Shown here: positions 34,063 through 42,527 of the stretch, piece after piece | How the letters are laid out: each line of letters opens with the position of its first letter | Numbering within the stretch: the stretch's first letter is position 1 | Assembly (NCBI GenBank): GCA_964398915.1 | Contig: CAYNOR010000001.1 | Span: 186,001-250,000, forward strand | DNA: 64,000 nt | Direction of reading: 5' to 3' | Origin: Tichowtungia sp964398915 | GTDB lineage: Bacteria; Verrucomicrobiota; Kiritimatiellia; Kiritimatiellales; Tichowtungiaceae | Notes under the pieces: model-generated | Database searches by the model: none | The model's input: only the letters and a program-made list of their open reading frames with translations | Told to the model about the DNA's origin: nothing | Position numbers and translations under genes: made by a program

Positions 34063-35037
34063 AAACGGGTTAACAATCTGGACTTTTGGAAACAAATTGA
34101 GAACCGCGCGGACATCTTTTTCGAGAAAGAGCAGTTTCAGGTTCGGGCCGGCATCCATAGTGAAGTAGATTTCGAGCCCGTCTTCACGTGCCTGCCAGAC
34201 TTTCTGCATCAGCGCGAGCGACTGCGGCTTCCAGTAGCAGAGCGGCGGCCACGCCGCGAGCATGGTGGCGTGCATCGCCAGCGCGTTGTTTTCAGCGGTT
34301 TCCCCCAGCAAAGTGAAATCTTGCGCGGCAATCGCGGTGCGCAGTTCATCGAAATCGCACCCGGCCTGCGCGGGCCAGGATTCGTATAGCTCGGACGTTT
34401 CAGCCGTCCGGTTCATACCGTCGGTCGAGCCGGTTTTTTTCCGGGCTTTGGAAACCTCCAGAATACCGATCCGTAAAGCAGGCCATTGAGCCTCAATCCC
34501 CTCGGCATAACTGTCGAAGCCATCATCACGTTCTCCGGCATGCCAGACAGCAAAACCTTCATAAAGCGAGCGGGAAGCACTACCGCTGCCGAGACGGGCC
34601 AGCATCGAAAGTTCGCGCGGGTTAAAACCCCAGCCAAAAAGCTGATCGAGCGCTTTGACCAGTGCGGCGAAGCCGGAAGCCGACGACGCCAGTCCAGCGG
34701 CGGTCGGAATATTGTTTTTGGTGCGGACTTCGAAGAACTGTCCGTCGTCGCGGAACAGGTTCAGAAATTTTGAAATCCGCGCTGCGAAGTCTGCGGGAGC
34801 CGGTTTGCCGTTCAGGAAAACCTTATCGGCGGTTTTGGCAAACTTTACGCCCGTGTGCGTACCGAGCTTGCCGAGCGAGATCGAAAGGCTTGAGTTAACC
34901 GGCAGATTGAGTTCAGCGTCACGCTTGCCCCAGTATTTGCAGAGCGCGATGTTGGCGGGAGCAAAGGCCTCGCCGCGTGCGGCAGGCTTTCCGGAAGCCC
35001 GCTTGAGCATTAACTTAACGAATTGTTGGCGTGTCAT
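34051..35037 (-). CDS. mvaD: Diphosphomevalonate decarboxylase
   Basis: 328 aa. GHMP-kinase fold with APANIALCKYWGKRDAELNL near the start and the nucleotide loop NIPTAAGLASSASGFAAL; SARSLYEGF-type motif present as GSASRSLYEGFAVW. It makes isopentenyl diphosphate in the mevalonate pathway; the HMG-CoA reductase is at 53788 in the same window. It is divergent from nth. One TTTCCG/TGGAAA palindrome variant lies inside at 34438. Confidence 0.92.
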   Translation of the reverse strand: MTRQQFVKLMLKRASGKPAARGEAFAPANIALCKYWGKRDAELNLPVNSSLSISLGKLGTHTGVKFAKTADKVFLNGKPAPADFAARISKFLNLFRDDGQFFEVRTKNNIPTAAGLASSASGFAALVKALDQLFGWGFNPRELSMLARLGSGSASRSLYEGFAVWHAGERDDGFDSYAEGIEAQWPALRIGILEVSKARKKTGSTDGMNRTAETSELYESWPAQAGCDFDELRTAIAAQDFTLLGETAENNALAMHATMLAAWPPLCYWKPQSLALMQKVWQAREDGLEIYFTMDAGPNLKLLFLEKDVRAVLNLFPKVQIVNPFPIA

Positions 35038-35214
35038 GACTTGAAGTTACTATTTTCTGACCGAATGAACAGAATAAACAAAATGAGCTCTATTCTGGAA
35101 TGCTCCGGCAAACGAAGTGCGACGGAGCTTTTTCCAGTAAAGGAACATCGTAACAATAAAAGCGGCCTCGCGCTTCGCTTGCGTCCGCACTCCAAATCAA
35201 TTAAATCCTTTTGT

Positions 35215-35832
35215 ATGAGTACCAAAAAAGGACGGGCGGATTTTATCGGGAAACGGCTGGATGAGCTTTATCCGGACGTCGAGGTGCCGCTGAAGCACAA
35301 CGATGCCTACACCCTGCTTGTTGCCGTGATTCTTTCCGCGCAATGCACCGATAAGCGGGTCAATCTGGTGACGCCCGCGCTGTTCGCCAAAGCCGATACA
35401 CCGGAAAAGATGATAAATCTCGGACAGGAAAAAATCCGCAAGCTGATTGAAACCTGCGGGCTGGCAAATAATAAGTCGAAAGCAATTTACGAAATGTCAA
35501 AAATGCTGGTCGCCGAACACGGCGGCACAGTGCCGGACAGTTTCCAGGCTTTGGAAAAACTGCCCGGCGTCGGGCATAAGACGGCATCGGTTATCATGGC
35601 GCAGGCGTTTGGTGTTCCCGCATTTCCGGTCGATACGCATATTCACCGCCTCGCACAGCGCTGGAAACTGTCGAACGGTAAAAATGTGGTGCAGACCGAA
35701 GCCGATCTGAAGAAGCTGTTTCCGCCGGAACGGTGGAATAAACTGCATATTCAGCTGATTCTTTACGGGCGGGAGCATTGCACGGCACGCGGCTGTGACG
35801 GAACCCGATGCGAAATCTGCCGCGCTTTTTAG
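35215..35832 (+). CDS. nth: Endonuclease III
   Basis: 205 aa from the ATG at 35215. The frame opens at 35023, but those codons lie in a non-conserved leader that overlaps mvaD. Conserved: LLVAVILSAQCTDKRVN, helix-hairpin-helix LPGVGHKTASVIMAQAFG with the catalytic Lys, and PVDTHIHRLAQR with the catalytic Asp. The C-terminal cluster motif is unusual: HCTARGCDGTRCEICRAF, i.e. Cys spaced 5, 5 and 3 instead of the standard C-x6-C-x2-C-x5-C. It repairs oxidised pyrimidines. A 17-bp palindrome is inside (35541). Confidence 0.93.
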   Translation: MSTKKGRADFIGKRLDELYPDVEVPLKHNDAYTLLVAVILSAQCTDKRVNLVTPALFAKADTPEKMINLGQEKIRKLIETCGLANNKSKAIYEMSKMLVAEHGGTVPDSFQALEKLPGVGHKTASVIMAQAFGVPAFPVDTHIHRLAQRWKLSNGKNVVQTEADLKKLFPPERWNKLHIQLILYGREHCTARGCDGTRCEICRAF

Positions 35833-36410
35833 CGCGCCGGAGCATCAGCAGGAATAAGCCCGCGTTTTTCAGCCTCTTCAGCAAAGCGGCCCTGCCACGG
35901 CGGCGAAAAGTTACGCCCCATCGAGTCGAGGTCTTCGAGCGAGGTGTAGTCGCGGGTGACACAAAACGGATCGGGTGTGGGCTCCAGTCCGAGATTGAAG
36001 GCGGCGGCACGCATGACCTGTCGTTCGATACGGCGGGCAAAAGTCTCCTCATCGTCCGTATAAAGCGGCTGCACATTAATCAGAGCAATGCCGCTGGAAG
36101 CATAGACCGCCAGATGGCGCGGCTCACCATTGACCCCGGCCAGCACAATCAGACTGACATCCGCGTCGGTTTTAATGCGCCGTGCAGCTTTTTCCAATGC
36201 TTGGAAATTTTTCCTGCCTGCCAGCCTGATGTGATCGAGCGCCCGAACCGGAACATGCAGTTCGCTTTCCGCAAAGGCGCGGATACGTTCCAGCAAGGGG
36301 GCATCCACGGCGGCGGCATTGACCAGGGTGATGGCTTTTTGTTGCGGCGCCTTGGAGCATCCGGCAGCCGACAAAAGAAGCCCGATTGTTAAAAGTTTTA
36401 TCAGGCGCAT
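35829..36410 (-). CDS. Lipoprotein, possibly a degenerate archaemetzincin-like protein
   Basis: 193 aa. Lipoprotein signal LLLSAAGC (Cys 18). The fold cues (LINVQPLYTDDEETFARRIERQ, then VMRAAAFNLGLEPTPDPFC, LEDLDSMGRNFSPPWQGRF) resemble the C-terminal part of archaemetzincin-like proteins, but HExxH is replaced by RQVMR, so zinc-protease activity is unlikely. Its stop overlaps the nth stop by four bases (convergent). Function is unknown. One palindrome at 36191. Confidence 0.6.
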   Translation of the reverse strand: MRLIKLLTIGLLLSAAGCSKAPQQKAITLVNAAAVDAPLLERIRAFAESELHVPVRALDHIRLAGRKNFQALEKAARRIKTDADVSLIVLAGVNGEPRHLAVYASSGIALINVQPLYTDDEETFARRIERQVMRAAAFNLGLEPTPDPFCVTRDYTSLEDLDSMGRNFSPPWQGRFAEEAEKRGLIPADAPAR

Positions 36411-36483
36411 AAAAAACTCCTTTTATCCATAAATTGAGGCTAGTATTCTGACGTTTTCTGAATGTGAAATACAAATCTGTTTT

Positions 36484-37725
36484 ATGCCTACCTTCAAATA
36501 TATCGCGCGCAGTGCGAATGGCAAGCGAGTGGACGGCACATTAGATGCCGCTGATCGGCGTGCCGCCTTGCAAATGCTTCAGCAGGCAGGTCATACAGCG
36601 CTTTCCATCGACCAGACCACTGCAAAACCCGGCACAACATCTGTTAGGAAGCGGTTCAGATTTGACAGCGGCCGCGCGCATATAACAAAAATGGGGCCTC
36701 GCGACACCCTTCTTTTTACCCGCGAAATGGCCGACCTGCTCTCTTCCGGCATGACGCTGGGCCGCGCCCTGCATACTCTGGCTCAGCGCACAGGCGATTC
36801 ATCTCAGTCAAAAATCGTCAAACGTCTGCGCGACGAGGTGGTGCAAGGAAGCTCGCTTTCCGAAGCGCTCCGGATCTATCCCGACACTTTTCAGCAGCTT
36901 TACATCAGCATGGTACGTGCTGGCGAAGCCTCCGGTGCGCTGGCAGAGTCGCTTGAGGGGCTTTGCAGTCACTTTGAACGGGTGCAGGAAGCGCGCGGAA
37001 AAGTGATCACGGCGATGATTTACCCGGCCATCGTGCTGGGCGTCGGCCTGATTTCCGTCATTGGGTTGATGGTTTTTATTGTGCCGCGTTTTGCCAGTAT
37101 TTTTGATGAGCTCGGCGGCACCCTACCCCTAGCCACGCGCATGTTAATGGCGATGAGCAATGGAATGATCCACTACGGCTGGCTGATGCTACTGCTGCTG
37201 GCGGGCGGAGGCATAGCCTTTCGCCGCTGGCTGAACAAGCCGGAAGGAAAGCTCTGGTGGAACGACAAACAACTTAAACTGCCTGTGATCCGCAAAATCA
37301 CCACCGCCAACGCCTTCGGACACTTTGCACGTACGCTCGAAACACTCATCCGCAACGGCGTACCGATTCTAAAAGCGCTGGTGATTGTTGAGGAAACTGT
37401 TGGTAATGAAGTCATCGCAAAAGAGATTGCCGCTGCGCGCACCCGCGTAACCGACGGTTCAAGCGTCTCCGGCCCGCTGGCCGCCGGTAAAGTTTTCCCG
37501 CCGCTACTGACCGATATGCTGGCCGTCGGAGAGGAAACCGGCGATCTGCCCGGCGCGTTGAAACACATCGCGCGGCGCTATGACTCCGAACTCGATCAAA
37601 GTATTAAAGTGCTGACGACGGTTCTGGAGCCGGTCCTGATTCTGGGGGTCGCGGTGGTGGTGGGGTTTGTAGCCATCAGTATGCTCACGGCCGTCTTTGA
37701 TCTCACCAGCGGTTTAGGCGTCTAA
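36484..37725 (+). CDS. gspF: Type II secretion inner-membrane protein GspF
   Basis: 413 aa. Typical start MPTFKYIARSANGKRVDGTL, and two homologous halves: LLFTREMADLLSSGMTLGRAL with FYPDTFQQLY-like LRIYPDTFQQLYISMVRAGE, and FARTLETLIRNGVPILKALV with KVFPPLLTDMLAVGEETGDL. Three membrane segments (about 170-192, 218-240, 376-402). It is the first gene of the secretion operon; no ATPase (gspE) precedes it. GspG starts 21 bp downstream after a heptamer repeat. Confidence 0.95.
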   Translation: MPTFKYIARSANGKRVDGTLDAADRRAALQMLQQAGHTALSIDQTTAKPGTTSVRKRFRFDSGRAHITKMGPRDTLLFTREMADLLSSGMTLGRALHTLAQRTGDSSQSKIVKRLRDEVVQGSSLSEALRIYPDTFQQLYISMVRAGEASGALAESLEGLCSHFERVQEARGKVITAMIYPAIVLGVGLISVIGLMVFIVPRFASIFDELGGTLPLATRMLMAMSNGMIHYGWLMLLLLAGGGIAFRRWLNKPEGKLWWNDKQLKLPVIRKITTANAFGHFARTLETLIRNGVPILKALVIVEETVGNEVIAKEIAAARTRVTDGSSVSGPLAAGKVFPPLLTDMLAVGEETGDLPGALKHIARRYDSELDQSIKVLTTVLEPVLILGVAVVVGFVAISMLTAVFDLTSGLGV

Positions 37726-37728
37726 CAG

Positions 37729-37760
37729 AAAGATGAAGGATGAATTATGAAAGATGAAAA
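37729..37760. repeat. Heptamer repeat at the gspG start
   Basis: AAAGATG, AAGGATG, AATTATG, AAAGATG at 7-bp spacing. The last ATG-containing units include the gspG start (37747). Several ATGs in three frames are therefore present in the initiation region. Confidence 0.85.
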
Positions 37761-38133
37761 AAAATGCAAATCAAAAGGCGGGTTCACCCTGATTGAAATT
37801 CTGCTGGTGGTGGTCATCATCGGCATTATCGTCGGCATCGCCGTTCCGAAAATGTCCGGCAAAATCGGTATGTCACTGGATGTGGCCGCACGCGCCAGTA
37901 TTAAGAGCATCGAAACAGCCATTCAGAACTATGAAATGGAAAACCTGCGTTTGCCCGCTTCTTTGGACGAACTGGTCACCATGAAAGACGGTAAAGGGCC
38001 GTATCTTAAACCGAGCGAACTGAACGATCCGTGGGGACAAAAATTCATCTACAGCAAACCCGGCAGCCACAACCGCGGCTTCGACCTGTCGTGCAAATCG
38101 TCCGAAGGCAAAGAGTTTAATAATTGGGACTAG
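37747..38133 (+). CDS. gspG: Major pseudopilin GspG
   Basis: 128 aa. Short basic leader (MKDEKKCKSKG) and the prepilin site G-FTLIEILLVVVIIGIIVGIAVP with Glu at +5. C-terminal features of GspG: YLKPSELNDPWGQKFIYSKPG, with the conserved DPWG calcium-binding loop region. Subunit of the pseudopilus that drives secretion. It is the only pseudopilin here whose leader has normal length. Confidence 0.95.
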   Translation: MKDEKKCKSKGGFTLIEILLVVVIIGIIVGIAVPKMSGKIGMSLDVAARASIKSIETAIQNYEMENLRLPASLDELVTMKDGKGPYLKPSELNDPWGQKFIYSKPGSHNRGFDLSCKSSEGKEFNNWD

Positions 38134-38136
38134 GAT

Positions 38137-38221
38137 CGATTGATGAATTATGAACTATGAAAGATGAATATTGGAAAAATGAAAAAACCGCATTCATCAT
38201 TCATCGCTCATCGCTCATCAT
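38137..38221. repeat. Heptamer inverted arms around the gspH start
   Basis: Left arm 38137-38170 (ATTGATG, AATTATG, AACTATG, AAAGATG) and right arm 38191-38221 (TTCATCA, TTCATCG, CTCATCG, CTCATCA). The start ATG at 38164 lies at the end of the left arm, and the right arm encodes leader residues HSSFIAHRSSF. Confidence 0.88.
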
Positions 38222-38685
38222 TTTCGCGAGGCTTTACGCTGATTGAGATCCTGCTGGTGGTGGTTATTATTCTGATTGCCACGACTGTTGCCGTTCCGCG
38301 GTTCAGCGGAACCTTGAAATCGACGCAGATGACTTCTGCGGTTCGCTCAACCATCCGGACGGCCCGTTATGCCCGCAGCATGGCCATTCTCAGACAGGAA
38401 ATCTGCACGCTCCACTTTAAGGAACATCAACTGGACCTCTCGTGCGGCGGAACCAACAGCGTCGAACCGCAGATTTCCCGTAAACTGCCGGACGACATAA
38501 AAATCAGCGCCTTCAAAAATATGACCGAACAGGATCGCAGCCCCTCCGCAGACCGCATCGTGCACTATTACCCCACCGGCATGAACGATGGTTTTGAACT
38601 GACACTCGGCGACGGGGGTTCCCGCCGCTCGACGATCACCTGCAATCCAATCTCTGGAAAAACCACCGTGGAGGAAGGAAAGTGA
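38164..38685 (+). CDS. gspH: Pseudopilin GspH
   Basis: 173 aa. The leader of 23 residues ends SRG, followed by FTLIEILLVVVIILIATTVAVP (Glu at +5). The rest is a beta-rich minor-pseudopilin head (ARYARSMAILRQEICTLHF). An ATG at 38179 would shorten the leader to 18. Stop overlaps the gspI start by four bases (ATGA-type). The leader is largely heptamer-encoded. Confidence 0.87.
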   Translation: MNIGKMKKPHSSFIAHRSSFSRGFTLIEILLVVVIILIATTVAVPRFSGTLKSTQMTSAVRSTIRTARYARSMAILRQEICTLHFKEHQLDLSCGGTNSVEPQISRKLPDDIKISAFKNMTEQDRSPSADRIVHYYPTGMNDGFELTLGDGGSRRSTITCNPISGKTTVEEGK

Positions 38686-39179
38686 AGAGGATGGATGGAT
38701 TGCCGGATTGGTGGATTAATGGGTTGTCGGGAAACTGGATAACAGGAAAAGAAACATGTTCTTTCCATCGATCCACCAATCCATCAATCCGCTGTTCCAA
38801 CTCCCGCGGCCTCACGCTGATTGAGGTTCTGCTGGCCGTGGCGATTCTTGGTGTCGGCGCAGGGGTGCTGATGCTGGCGACGGCGCGCTGTCTGGCCGTT
38901 ATTTCCCAGTCGCGTCACTACAGCGCCGCGCAACGTCTGATCCTGCAGGTCGGTGCAGAAAATCCGCTCACCCGCGCAGACCTTGAAGTCAAAAGCGAAT
39001 CGGGCAAATTCAGCGATGATCCCGACTACACCTGGGAACGGGAGATTATCGAACCGGAAAACGAAAACCAGAAAGGCCTTTATACGGTACGGACGAGAGT
39101 GAGATGGTCCGACCGCGGACGCGAGAGTTTCGAAGAGGTCGTCACGTGGCACTACATCCAGCCGGAGGAAACTCCATGA
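38682..39179 (+). CDS. gspI: Pseudopilin GspI with long leader
   Basis: 165 aa. The unusual 43-residue leader (WWINGLSGNWITGK and CSFHRSTNPSIR) is encoded by 8-bp repeat arms, ending SRG before LTLIEVLLAVAILGVGAGVLM. The short beta domain matches GspI (YSAAQRLILQVGAENPL). The overlap with gspH makes the start reliable: no later ATG precedes the prepilin site. It overlaps gspJ by ATGA. Confidence 0.85.
   Translation: MKRMDGLPDWWINGLSGNWITGKETCSFHRSTNPSIRCSNSRGLTLIEVLLAVAILGVGAGVLMLATARCLAVISQSRHYSAAQRLILQVGAENPLTRADLEVKSESGKFSDDPDYTWEREIIEPENENQKGLYTVRTRVRWSDRGRESFEEVVTWHYIQPEETP
38690..38793. repeat. Octamer inverted arms inside gspI
   Basis: Left arm 38690-38731 (GGATGGAT, GGATTGCC, GGATTGGT, GGATTAAT at 8-bp steps) and right arm 38765-38793 (ATCGATCC, ACCAATCC, ATCAATCC), mutually inverted. 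Entirely within the leader-coding part of gspI. Confidence 0.9.
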
Positions 39180-39952
39180 GAGAGAGTATGGGAGTGTGTA
39201 AGTGTGTGAGTATGGGAGTGAAAGACATGCACGAACCTACACACCCCCACACACTCACACCCCCACACCCCCACACACCTCCCCCGCGCTATGCGCGGCG
39301 CGGCTTCACCCTTCTCGAAGTGCTCATTTCAATGGTGATTCTATCGATTGCTATGACCGTGGCATGGCAGACTTTTTCAACCTCGACACGGGCGTGGACC
39401 GGCGGACGCGAAATGCTGGACAAAGTCCACCACGGCGATTTTGTTCTCGGCCAGCTGGCTTCATCGCTCCGCTCCATGGCCTCTTTTGAATCCAAGCCGG
39501 AAAAATATGCCTTCCGGATGGAAGACAATCGGACCGGTTACGGCGAACACACCATCAGCTGGGTAACCGGCAGCGGAGCCTTCATTCCTCCCGGCGAAGC
39601 GATTGCGCACGGACTGCACCGTATTCAGGTCGGCGGCGGCGAAGACGAGGACGGCACGGAAGGTCTGGTCGTCACGGTCTGGCCGTATCTGGCTGACGAG
39701 GAAAAGGTGGAAAAGAAAAGCTGGTTTGTCAGCGAGAATATCAAAGGACTGAGCTGTAAGGTGTATGACACCAAAGAAGGCGAAGAAGGCTGGAAAGACA
39801 AATGGGAGTACAGCAATGCCATCCCGGGGCTGATCGAAATCACGCTCTATGCCGAACCGGTCAAAAAACATGACGACCCGGTTGAATTCCGCCAGCTCAT
39901 CGAAATCCCGCTCGGAAAACCGGTCACCAACATTGTTTCAGAGGCAAAATAA
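39176..39952 (+). CDS. gspJ: Pseudopilin GspJ with long leader
   Basis: 258 aa from the ATG at 39176, which overlaps the gspI stop and has GGAGGAA upstream. The 43-residue leader is repeat-encoded (PTHPHTLTPPHPHTPPP), then ARRG and FTLLEVLISMVILSIAMTVAW. C-terminal GspJ traits: WVTGSGAFIPPGEAI and PGLIEITLYAEPVK. Minor pseudopilin of the tip complex with GspI and GspK. Confidence 0.87.
   Translation: MRESMGVCKCVSMGVKDMHEPTHPHTLTPPHPHTPPPRYARRGFTLLEVLISMVILSIAMTVAWQTFSTSTRAWTGGREMLDKVHHGDFVLGQLASSLRSMASFESKPEKYAFRMEDNRTGYGEHTISWVTGSGAFIPPGEAIAHGLHRIQVGGGEDEDGTEGLVVTVWPYLADEEKVEKKSWFVSENIKGLSCKVYDTKEGEEGWKDKWEYSNAIPGLIEITLYAEPVKKHDDPVEFRQLIEIPLGKPVTNIVSEAK
39187..39280. repeat. Octamer inverted arms inside gspJ
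   Basis: Left arm 39187-39220 (GTATGGGA, GTGTGTAA, GTGTGTGA, GTATGGGA) and right arm 39238-39280 (CACACCCC, CACACACT, CACACCCC, CACACCCC), 8-bp period, mutually inverted. All within codons 4-35. Confidence 0.9.
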
Positions 39953-39953
39953 G

Positions 39954-40052
39954 GAAATTGGATGATTGGATTTTTGGAACATTGGAAAATTGTGCGGACT
40001 TCCCGAAAAGCGGAAGACGCCATCCATGCATCCATCCATCCAGGCATCCACT
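39954..40052. repeat. Octamer inverted arms inside gspK
   Basis: Left arm 39954-39995 (ATTGGATG, ATTGGATT, TTTGGAAC, ATTGGAAA) and right arm 40018-40052 (CATCCATG, CATCCATC, CATCCAGG, CATCCACT), 8-bp period. Start codon 39962 is in the left arm. Confidence 0.88.
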
Positions 40053-41038
40053 CTTCCGATCGTGGCGCCGCCCTGATCGTGGTGATGTGGGTGCTCGTCA
40101 TTGTATCCATGATTGTGAGTTCGTTTGCTTTCGAAATGCAGTTGGAGGCCCGTATCATTTCCGCGCAGCGTAAACGGTTCAAGGCCGACCAGCTGGCGCT
40201 GGCCGGCGTGGAGCTGGCCAGAGCCATGCTCGCCTTCAAGCCGGAGCCCGGAGCCGAAAAAGATACGGTGTACGAAGATCCGTACCTGAATGAGGCCGCC
40301 AAAATCGCCAAAGGGGTCCCGGTGCAGTACAGAGCGGATTTTGGCGACGGCACCGTAACTCTGCGAATCGATTATGAAAAGGGCCGCCGAAATATCAATA
40401 AAATGACGCACGACGACTGGAAGATGCTGTTTGAGCAGGCCGGGGTCCCGAATACCCGCTGGGATGAACTGCTCGATTGTCTCGACGACTGGCGGGACGA
40501 AGGCGACCTGCATCTGTTGAATGGCGCGGAATCGGATGATCCGTTTTATCGCAAACGCGGTTATGAATGCAAAAACGCAGATGTCGACACCGTGGACGAG
40601 CTGCTGCTGATCAAAAACTGGGGCGAAGAAATTCTCTACGGTACGCCGCCCGATCAAAAAACGGACGATCCGGTTGCCGGTATAGCCAAACATCTCACAG
40701 TCTGGGGCCTAGACGGCAAGGTCAATCCCAACAGTGCCAGCCGCGAAGTGCTTAACAGCCTCAAAATCACCCCGGACGTGATTGATGCAATTCTGGAGAT
40801 GCGTCTCGGCCCCGACGGTAAGGAAGGCACAGAGGATGACGGGATCAGCGAGGCCGACCTCTCCTCGCTGGGCGTGGATGTATTCAACCTTTCACCCGAC
40901 TATGTCACCATTACCGCCATCGGCTCCGTTAGCGACGTTAGCAGTCAAATCTCCTGTATCTTTGCTTTTAAGCTGGGCGAAAAGCTCAACATTCCACTAT
41001 TCTGGAGTGAAGGAAAACAGGAGGGAGAAAGGCGTTAG
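39962..41038 (+). CDS. gspK: Minor pseudopilin GspK
   Basis: 358 aa. The repeat-encoded leader ends SSDRG, followed by AALIVVMWVLVIVSMIVSSF, which lacks the +5 Glu as is usual for GspK. The large head contains the GspK insertions (KMTHDDWKMLFEQAGVPN, LDCLDDWRDEGDLHLLNGAE). AAGGA is six bases before the ATG. It caps the pseudopilus tip. The stop codon lies in another heptamer arm (41031-41060). Confidence 0.9.
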   Translation: MIGFLEHWKIVRTSRKAEDAIHASIHPGIHSSDRGAALIVVMWVLVIVSMIVSSFAFEMQLEARIISAQRKRFKADQLALAGVELARAMLAFKPEPGAEKDTVYEDPYLNEAAKIAKGVPVQYRADFGDGTVTLRIDYEKGRRNINKMTHDDWKMLFEQAGVPNTRWDELLDCLDDWRDEGDLHLLNGAESDDPFYRKRGYECKNADVDTVDELLLIKNWGEEILYGTPPDQKTDDPVAGIAKHLTVWGLDGKVNPNSASREVLNSLKITPDVIDAILEMRLGPDGKEGTEDDGISEADLSSLGVDVFNLSPDYVTITAIGSVSDVSSQISCIFAFKLGEKLNIPLFWSEGKQEGERR

Positions 41039-41115
41039 ACGTTAGACCGTAGGCATTAGGAGGAGGAACAGCATAGAAATTCCCCCTAAAGCCAAAGGCC
41101 AAAAGCCTAAAGCCT
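41031..41115. repeat. Heptamer arms between gspK and gspL
   Basis: Left block 41031-41060 (CGTTAGA, CGTTAGA, CCGTAGG, CATTAGG) and right block 41085-41115 (TAAAGCC, AAAGGCC, AAAAGCC, TAAAGCC). Not perfect inverses; the right block shares its word with 34026-34062. Confidence 0.82.
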
Positions 41116-41123
41116 TCTGGGTT

Positions 41124-42527
41124 ATGTTAATGTTCCGCCATACAACCGGCATTCACTACACCGACGAAACCGTCGAGTGGGCCGTGTTGCGTCAAACCCG
41201 CAAAGGCACTGAGAAACTGAAAGAAGGCTGCCTGCCCATTCCGCCGGGCTTCTTCCAGCAGGCAAACGCTCCGTTATTCCCTGCCGAACTGCTCAAGGAT
41301 GTCCGCAAAAATTTTCGCGGTATCGTAACGGTTTCCCTCCCTTCCTCCCAACTTTTGATGCGGATGCTTGAACTGCCTTCGACCAACCCCGAAGAACTCA
41401 AGGGGATGGTTGAACTGCAAATGGATCAGATATCGCCCTTTCCGGTTGAGCAGTTGACCGTTTCCTACGAAGTGCTTCAGCAAACCGAAACCCATTCGCG
41501 CGTACTGGCCGTCGCCGCGCAGCGTAAAACGGTTGATACGCTCGGCGATCTTTTTAAGGCGCAAAACATCTACATCCGCAGTCTCGACGCCGAAGTGCTG
41601 GCGTGGTGGAGCCTGCTGATTGCTCACGGCCAGGTGCTCTGTGAAGGCCGCGTGGTTCTCATCCTGGAGGAGCATACCGAGTTTTCCATGATCGTGGTGG
41701 ACGAAGGGGTGCCCGTTTGTTTCCGGTCTTTGGAACTTTTCCACAACTTCACCGACGAAGAAGTTATGTGCGAAATCGGCGAAGAAGTGAGCTATACACT
41801 GCTTTCACTCGAAGCGGAATACGGTCGCCGCGAAATAACCGGCGTACTCTTCTGGAGCGAATCCGCCATTCCTCCGCGGCTCTGCGATCTGATGCGCGAG
41901 AAATGCGGCGCGGAGGTTGTATTACACGATCTCCGTTCGATCCCGCCAGTTTCCGAAGGACTGGCTCTGCGAACCATGGAGCGCCGCCTGCACCATGCCG
42001 AACTGGTACCGCGCGAATGGATCGACCTGCAACGCAAAAAACGGCTGATGAAAGTCGCCACCGTGGCCTCCATCGCGGTACTCAGCGTCTGGCTGGCCTT
42101 TGTCGCCGTGGCCGGGGCCATCTTCACCTTCCAAAAGGCCGCGTATACCCGTGTAGTCAGAGAAGCCGCAAAATACGAAGGTCCGGCACGCGCCGCACAG
42201 GCCGCCCGCGAAGAAATGATCTCGCTCGAAAAATACGCAGACCGTTCTCGCTCAGCCCTCGAATGCCTGCGCGAAATCAGCACGGCTATGCCCGACGGCG
42301 TTGAAATAAATTCCTTCACCTACAAAAAAGGCGAAGCCGTCAACCTGCGCGGTTCCAGCGACCGCGCCGAAGCCATTTACGACTTCTTCCAGAAACTCAG
42401 CGCCGCAGAAATTTTCGAAGGCGTTAAGGATCAGCCGGTGAGTACGCACACCGTAAAAGATAAGCGTGTCTCTACCTTCTCCATCACGGCGGAACTCCCG
42501 AAAACCAAAACGGAGGGCAATCCATGA
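41124..42527 (+). CDS. gspL: GspL/PilM-like assembly protein
   Basis: 467 aa. An actin-like cytoplasmic part (IVTVSLPSSQLLMRMLELPS, ELQMDQISPFPVEQLTVSYEV, SLDAEVLAWWSLL) is followed by one membrane helix (about residues 312-335: VATVASIAVLSVWLAFVAV) and a periplasmic ferredoxin-like segment (REISTAMPDGVEINSFTY). This is the layout of GspL or of PilM-PilN fused. It would recruit the missing ATPase. Overlaps gspM by ATGA. Confidence 0.85.
   Translation: MLMFRHTTGIHYTDETVEWAVLRQTRKGTEKLKEGCLPIPPGFFQQANAPLFPAELLKDVRKNFRGIVTVSLPSSQLLMRMLELPSTNPEELKGMVELQMDQISPFPVEQLTVSYEVLQQTETHSRVLAVAAQRKTVDTLGDLFKAQNIYIRSLDAEVLAWWSLLIAHGQVLCEGRVVLILEEHTEFSMIVVDEGVPVCFRSLELFHNFTDEEVMCEIGEEVSYTLLSLEAEYGRREITGVLFWSESAIPPRLCDLMREKCGAEVVLHDLRSIPPVSEGLALRTMERRLHHAELVPREWIDLQRKKRLMKVATVASIAVLSVWLAFVAVAGAIFTFQKAAYTRVVREAAKYEGPARAAQAAREEMISLEKYADRSRSALECLREISTAMPDGVEINSFTYKKGEAVNLRGSSDRAEAIYDFFQKLSAAEIFEGVKDQPVSTHTVKDKRVSTFSITAELPKTKTEGNP

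Noticed and set aside
36191..36207. TTTCCA-N5-TGGAAA sites as LexA/SOS boxes
   Set aside because: Core and spacing differ from known LexA operators, and most sites are well inside genes, not at promoters.
35829..36410. Active archaemetzincin
   Set aside because: The HExxH zinc motif is not present; only the C-terminal part resembles the family.
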